A stretch of 64,000 nt of DNA from Streptomyces noursei ATCC 11455. GTDB lineage: Bacteria > Actinomycetota > Actinomycetes > Streptomycetales > Streptomycetaceae. The notes beneath the pieces are model-generated. The model was not told the origin of the DNA and did not search any database. It was given only the letters and a program-made list of their open reading frames with translations. The position numbers were made by a program, and so were the translations under genes. Location: the NCBI RefSeq assembly GCF_001704275.1, contig NZ_CP011533.1:3472001-3536000 (forward strand), given 5' to 3'. Of this stretch, positions 60,003 to 64,000 are shown piece after piece; the stretch's first letter is position 1; each line of letters begins with the position of its first letter.

Positions 60003-60506
60003 ATGGACATCACGATCAGACCCGTACGCCAGGCGGAGTTCGAGACGGTCGGGGAGCTCGTGGCGGAGGTGTATCTGGCCGAGGGGTTGCTGCACGGCGG
60101 GGCGCACGATCCGTACGCGGCGGAGCTGCGGAAGGTGGCGCACCGCGCGGAGCACGCCGAGGTGCTGGTGGCCGCGGACGGGGTGGACGGGGCGGTGCTG
60201 GGCGCGGTGACGTTCGCGGCGCACGGCAGCCCGTACGCGGAGTTGGCCGGGCCCGGGGAGGGCGAGTTCCGGATGCTGGCGGTGCGGCCCGAGGGGCGCG
60301 GGCGCGGCATCGGGGAGGCCCTGGTGCGGGCCTGTCTGACGCGGGCGCGGGCGCTGGGGCTGCGCGGGATGGTGCTGTCGAGCCAGCAGCACCTGCTGCC
60401 GGCGCACCGGCTCTACCGGCGGCTGGGGTTCGCGCGGGCGGCCGAGCGGGACTGGGCCCCGGTGCCCGGTCTCACGCTGTGGGCGTTCGCCCGCGAGCTG
60501 ACCTGA
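60003..60506 (+). CDS. GNAT N-acetyltransferase
   Basis: The protein has 167 residues from the ATG at 60003. The GNAT fold includes ITIRPVRQAEFETVGELVAEVY, the acetyl-CoA loop FRMLAVRPEGRGRGIGEALVRACLTRARALG (motif A) and the YRRLGFARAAERDW motif B region. The substrate is unknown. It is not obviously linked to the nrd operon that follows after 486 bp. Confidence 0.9.
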   Translation: MDITIRPVRQAEFETVGELVAEVYLAEGLLHGGAHDPYAAELRKVAHRAEHAEVLVAADGVDGAVLGAVTFAAHGSPYAELAGPGEGEFRMLAVRPEGRGRGIGEALVRACLTRARALGLRGMVLSSQQHLLPAHRLYRRLGFARAAERDWAPVPGLTLWAFARELT

Positions 60507-60639
60507 GCGGCGTTCCGGCGGGCTCCGAGCCGCCTTCGGGCGGGCCGCCGGCGGGATTTCGGCGGGGTTCCGAGGCGTTTCGGAGGGGATCCGGGCGAGT
60601 CGGCGCTTCGTACACCTGGGGGAATGGTATGAGGCGGCG

Positions 60640-60681
60640 ACACAAGATGTGGGGGTGCGTGCGGGGAGCGACACAAGATGT
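60640..60681 (+). promoter_or_regulatory. Two NrdR-like boxes upstream of nrdAB
   Basis: ACACAAGATGT occurs at 60640-60650 and again at 60671-60681. The copies share the preceding CG and are exactly 31 bp apart, three helical turns. NrdR repressors bind paired ACAC...-type boxes with such spacing in front of ribonucleotide reductase genes. The repeats sit just ahead of the cobalamin riboswitch, where the promoter should be. Confidence 0.75.
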
Positions 60682-60687
60682 ATGCTC

Positions 60688-60815
60688 GTCCTCGCTGTCG
60701 CCGCAGGGGAATCCGGTGCGAATCCGGAACTGTCCCGCAACGGTGTGCGAGCGCGGACCACGGCCCTTTCCCCAAGGGCCGGTCGAGCGCTCCCGAGTCC
60801 GAGGACCTGCCGACG
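60688..60815 (+). promoter_or_regulatory. Cobalamin (B12) riboswitch of nrdAB
   Basis: The AdoCbl aptamer core is readable. GCAGGGGAATCCGGTGCGAA, CTGTCCCGCAACGGT and the B12-box-like GAGTCCGAGGACCTGCCGAC appear in order. GTCCTCG (60688-60694) pairs with CGAGGAC (60800-60806) to close it. A downstream hairpin CCGCACCG/CGGTGCGG (60822-60841) could be the expression platform. In Streptomyces, B12 represses the oxygen-dependent reductase through this element because a B12-dependent class II enzyme (NrdJ) can replace it. Confidence 0.92.
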
Positions 60816-60992
60816 GTACGCCCGCACCGCCATCGGTGCGGCGTCGATACGTCCGGGCCCCGAGGGATGGGCAGATGGACGCCGCGCGGCCGACCCGCGC
60901 ACCCCCGGTTCGCCGCGGGGTGCCCCCTGCCCGCACGGCTCCCGTCATGCCGCCACCCCTCCCGGCCCCCGCCGAGTGAGGGAGAGCATCAG

Positions 60993-63398
60993 GTGACCAT
61001 CGCGCCAACGGAGCCAGCGTCAGACGCCGAGGTCGTGCAGCCCGTGGTGGCCGCGCCTCCCGCGCACGCGGACGGGCCGGGCACCGCCCTGCTGCGGACG
61101 CTGACCGAGCTGACCGCGGACCTGACCGCGACCGACCCCGGCAAGGTGGCCGCCGCCGCGCTGCGCGGCCGGCACCCCGGGTCCGACGAGGCCGAGTTGC
61201 GGGCGCTGGCCACCGAGGCCGCGGCCGGGCTGATCGCCGACGAGCCGCAGTACTCCAAGCTCGCCGCGCGGCTGCTCACCCTCGCCGTCGCCGAGGAGGC
61301 CGCCGGTCAGGGCGCCACCTCCTTCTCGGCGTCGATCGCGGTCGGCCACCAGGAGGGGCTGATCGCGGACGTCACCGCCGCGTTCGTCGACACCCACGCC
61401 GAGCGGCTGGACGCGCTGGTCGACAGGGCACTGGAGGCCGGCGCCGACGACCGGTTCGGGTACTTCGGGCTGCGCACCCTGCACTCGCGCTATCTGCTGC
61501 GGCACCCCACCACCCGCAAGGTGATCGAGACGCCCCAGCACTTCCTGCTGCGGGTGGCCTGCGGGCTCGCCGAGGACGACTCGGCGCGGGCGCTCGCGGA
61601 CGTCGCCGAGCTGTACCGGATGACCAGCACGCTCTCCTACCTACCGTCCTCCCCCACGCTCTTCAACTCCGGCACCCGCCACCCGCAGATGTCCTCCTGC
61701 TATCTGCTGGACTCCCCGCTGGACGAGCTGGACTCCATCTACGACCGCTACCACCAGGTGGCCCGGCTCTCGAAGCACGCCGGCGGGATCGGCCTGTCGT
61801 ACTCCCGGATCCGCGCCCGCGGTTCGCTGATCCGCGGCACCAACGGGCACTCCAACGGCATCGTGCCGTTCCTGCGCACCCTGGACGCGTCGGTGGCCGC
61901 GGTCAACCAGGGCGGCCGCCGCAAGGGCGCGGCCTGCGTCTACCTGGAGAGCTGGCACGCCGACATCGAGGAATTCCTGGAGCTGCGGGACAACACCGGC
62001 GAGGAGGCCCGCCGGACCCACAACCTCAACATCGCGCACTGGATCCCGGACGAGTTCATGCGCCGGGTGGAGGCGGACGCGGACTGGTCGCTGTTCTCCC
62101 CCTCGGACGTGCCCGAGCTCGTCGACCTGTGGGGCGAGGAGTTCGACACCGCCTACCGGGCGGCGGAGGCCGCGGGCAAGGCCCTCAAGCAGGTGCCGGC
62201 CAGGGTGCTGTACTCCCGGATGATGCGCACCCTGGCGCAGACCGGCAACGGCTGGATGACGTTCAAGGACGCCGCCAACCGCACCGCCAACCAGACCGCC
62301 GAGCCCGGCCGGGTCGTGCACTCCTCCAACCTGTGCACCGAGATCCTGGAGGTCACCGACGACGGCGAGACCGCGGTCTGCAACCTGGGGTCGGTCAACC
62401 TCGCGGCCCACCTGGGCGCCGAGGGCGAGATGGACTGGGAGCGGCTGGACGCCACCGTCCGCACCGCCGTGACCTTCCTCGACCGGGTCGTGGACATCAA
62501 CTTCTACCCGACCGAGCAGGCCGCCGCCTCCAACTCCCGCTGGCGGCCGGTCGGTCTGGGCCTGATGGGCCTGCAGGACGTCTTCTTCCGGCTGCGGCTG
62601 CCGTTCGACTCGGCCGAGGCCCGGGAGCTGTCCACCCGCATCTCCGAGCGGATCATGCTGGCCGCCTACGAGGCGTCCGCCGACCTCGCCGAGCGGCACG
62701 GCCCGCACGCGGCCTGGTCCGCGACCCGTACGGCGCGCGGCGTGCTGCACCCGGACCACTACCCGAACGCAGAGCCGCGCTGGGCGGACCGCTGGACGGC
62801 GCTGCGCACCCGGATCGCCGCGACCGGGATGCGCAACTCGCTGCTGCTGGCCATCGCGCCGACCGCCACCATCGCCTCCATCGCCGGCGTCTACGAGTGC
62901 ATCGAGCCGCAGGTCTCCAACCTCTTCAAGCGCGAGACGCTGTCCGGTGAGTTCCTCCAGGTCAACACGTACCTGATCGAGGAGCTCAAGGAGTTGGGCC
63001 TGTGGGACGCGCGGACCCGGGACGCGCTGCGGGAGGCCAACGGCTCCGTCCAGGAGCTGGCCTGGATCCCCGAGGACGTCCGGTACCGCTACCGCACGGC
63101 CTGGGAGATCCCCCAGCGCGCCCTGATCGACATGGCCGCGGACCGCACGCCGTACCTGGACCAGAGCCAGTCGCTCAACCTCTTCATGGCGTCGCCGACC
63201 ATCGGCAAGCTCAGCTCGATGTACGCCTACGCCTGGAAGCGCGGCATCAAGACCACGTACTACCTGCGCTCGCGGCCGGCGACCCGGATCGCCCAGTCGG
63301 CCCGCGCCGCGTCCGTCCCCGCACAGCTGCCGGTGGCCGACCCCGAGGCGGTCGCCTGCTCCCTGGAAAACCCCGAGTCCTGCGAGGCATGCCAGTAA
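60993..63398 (+). CDS. nrdA: Class I ribonucleoside-diphosphate reductase, large subunit
   Basis: The protein has 801 residues. The GTG at 60993 has GGGAGAG upstream. It reduces ribonucleoside diphosphates to deoxy forms with the NrdB radical. The active-site cysteines align: MSSCYLLDSP, NLCTEI and CNLGSVNL, with SKHAGGIGLSYSRIRARG and the radical-transfer tyrosine region near TYYLRSRPATR. The C-terminus ends ENPESCEACQ, giving the CxxC that passes electrons from thioredoxin. No obvious ATP-cone sequence was recognised at the N-terminus. It lies 2 nt before nrdB. Confidence 0.95.
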   Translation: MTIAPTEPASDAEVVQPVVAAPPAHADGPGTALLRTLTELTADLTATDPGKVAAAALRGRHPGSDEAELRALATEAAAGLIADEPQYSKLAARLLTLAVAEEAAGQGATSFSASIAVGHQEGLIADVTAAFVDTHAERLDALVDRALEAGADDRFGYFGLRTLHSRYLLRHPTTRKVIETPQHFLLRVACGLAEDDSARALADVAELYRMTSTLSYLPSSPTLFNSGTRHPQMSSCYLLDSPLDELDSIYDRYHQVARLSKHAGGIGLSYSRIRARGSLIRGTNGHSNGIVPFLRTLDASVAAVNQGGRRKGAACVYLESWHADIEEFLELRDNTGEEARRTHNLNIAHWIPDEFMRRVEADADWSLFSPSDVPELVDLWGEEFDTAYRAAEAAGKALKQVPARVLYSRMMRTLAQTGNGWMTFKDAANRTANQTAEPGRVVHSSNLCTEILEVTDDGETAVCNLGSVNLAAHLGAEGEMDWERLDATVRTAVTFLDRVVDINFYPTEQAAASNSRWRPVGLGLMGLQDVFFRLRLPFDSAEARELSTRISERIMLAAYEASADLAERHGPHAAWSATRTARGVLHPDHYPNAEPRWADRWTALRTRIAATGMRNSLLLAIAPTATIASIAGVYECIEPQVSNLFKRETLSGEFLQVNTYLIEELKELGLWDARTRDALREANGSVQELAWIPEDVRYRYRTAWEIPQRALIDMAADRTPYLDQSQSLNLFMASPTIGKLSSMYAYAWKRGIKTTYYLRSRPATRIAQSARAASVPAQLPVADPEAVACSLENPESCEACQ

Positions 63399-63400
63399 TC

Positions 63401-64000
63401 ATGACCACTGCACCCGAGAAGAACGCCGGCGCCGCCCACACCGTCACCACCGGCGGCCGCAAGAACCTCCTCGACCCGGGGTTCGAGCTGACCCTGCGCC
63501 CCATGCGCTACCCGGACTTCTACGACCGCTACCGGGACGCGATCAAGAACACCTGGACCGTGGAGGAGGTCGACCTCCACTCCGACGTCGCCGACCTCGC
63601 CAAGCTCTCCCCGGGCGAGCAGCACCTCATCGGCCGTCTGGTGGCGTTCTTCGCCACCGGCGACTCGATCGTGGCCAACAACCTCGTCCTGACGCTGTAC
63701 AAGCACATCAACTCCCCCGAGGCGCGGCTCTACCTGAGCCGTCAGCTCTTCGAGGAGGCGGTGCACGTCCAGTTCTATCTGACGCTGCTGGACACCTACC
63801 TCCCCGACCCGGACGACCGGGCCGCCGCCTTCGCCGCGGTGGAGAACATCCCGTCCATCCGCGAGAAGGCGGAGTTCTGCTTCCGGTGGATGGACCACGT
63901 CGAGCAGCTGGACCAGCTGGAGAGCAAGGCCGACCGCCGCCGCTTCCTGCTGAACCTGATCTGCTTCGCGGCGTGCATCGAGGGCCTGTTCTTCTACGGC
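63401..64000 (+). CDS. nrdB: Class I ribonucleotide reductase small subunit, 5' part
   Basis: 200 codons from the ATG at 63401 are present, and the gene runs off the window end. It is a ferritin-like di-metal radical subunit: FFATGDSIVANNLVL (Asp ligand), RQLFEEAVHVQFYLTLLDTY (Glu and His ligands) and CFAACIEGLFFYG (the next Glu ligand). The EEAVH spacing fits NrdB. In S. coelicolor the operon continues with nrdS, which would lie outside the window. It shares the NrdR boxes and B12 riboswitch with nrdA. Confidence 0.94.
   Translation, partial: MTTAPEKNAGAAHTVTTGGRKNLLDPGFELTLRPMRYPDFYDRYRDAIKNTWTVEEVDLHSDVADLAKLSPGEQHLIGRLVAFFATGDSIVANNLVLTLYKHINSPEARLYLSRQLFEEAVHVQFYLTLLDTYLPDPDDRAAAFAAVENIPSIREKAEFCFRWMDHVEQLDQLESKADRRRFLLNLICFAACIEGLFFYG

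Noticed and set aside
1..64000. tRNA, rRNA, prophage or integrative element
   Set aside because: Reading both strands I found no tRNA-like cloverleaf with CCA or GTTCGA arm, no rRNA stretch, no integrase and no phage genes. A tRNAscan and Rfam search would settle it.

Overview
The window looks like chromosomal DNA of a Streptomyces species. The signs are very high GC, frequent GTG starts, translationally coupled operons, a WhiB-family protein, a nickel superoxide dismutase with its processing protease, snapalysin, and the DasR/DasABC chitooligosaccharide system. From memory, gene order from the 2-oxoglutarate dehydrogenase gene to nrdAB follows the conserved core of the S. coelicolor chromosome. 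I saw no prophage, CRISPR array, biosynthetic gene cluster, rRNA or tRNA. Most of the region is vertically inherited core and accessory-core DNA. Mobile or repetitive DNA is confined to two intergenic spots, 20.4-20.85 kb and 48.6-48.8 kb.

Layout. 0-2.3 kb: the start of a pentapeptide-repeat-type protein, a rhomboid-like membrane protein and a spermidine-synthase-like protein. 2.4-8.3 kb: a two-component system, then the fused E2/E1 2-oxoglutarate dehydrogenase. 8.4-10.8 kb: a DUF6104 protein, a DUF4097 protein and a PadR regulator with a long charged helix. 10.9-17 kb: serine hydrolase, a Clp-N/HTH pair with a striking double operator, an ABM-domain protein, HutD, a zinc-type oxidoreductase and malic enzyme. 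17.5-20.4 kb: a polar amino-acid ABC importer. 20.4-20.85 kb: a cluster of long hairpins and tandem repeats. 21-26 kb: CGNR regulator, sodX/sodN, LysR with snapalysin, and a crcB-DUF190-crcB fluoride operon. 26-36 kb: GntR plus MFS exporter, CorA, a DHA2 exporter with a WYL regulator, a copper ATPase behind a CsoR-like box, a KASIII and a glyoxalase-fold protein. 36-42 kb: a small Cys protein, an AraC-glutaminase operon, a PLP-dependent desulfhydrase, a Na+/H+ antiporter and a UBP zinc finger. 42-46.5 kb: an anti-sigma/SigH pair, a membrane protein, a diacylglycerol kinase and wblE.

46.7-50.3 kb: a PdtaS-like sensor kinase, a MITE-like element ending inside a tetR gene, and a divergent SDR. 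50.7-57.5 kb: the N-acetylglucosamine regulon (nagB, a GH3 N-acetylglucosaminidase, dasCBA and dasR) with recognisable dre operators before nagB and dasA. DasABC would import chitobiose, the GH3 enzyme would split it, and NagB would feed GlcN-6-P into glycolysis. DasR would sense the amino-sugar phosphates. 57.8-60.5 kb: a DUF3311/monocarboxylate symporter pair and a GNAT. 60.6-64 kb: class I ribonucleotide reductase nrdA-nrdB (nrdB runs off the end), preceded by two NrdR-like boxes one integral three turns apart and a cobalamin riboswitch.

The strongest candidates for undescribed biology are listed here. (i) Two long perfect hairpins at 20.5 and 20.7 kb have different stems but an almost identical 14-nt loop, inside a larger mirror-image array. 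(ii) A 168-bp element with perfect 25-bp inverted ends donates a stop codon to a tetR gene. (iii) The HTH/Clp-N gene pair has an apparently leaderless promoter with two TGTCAA-N6-TTGACA operators sitting on its -35 and -10 boxes.
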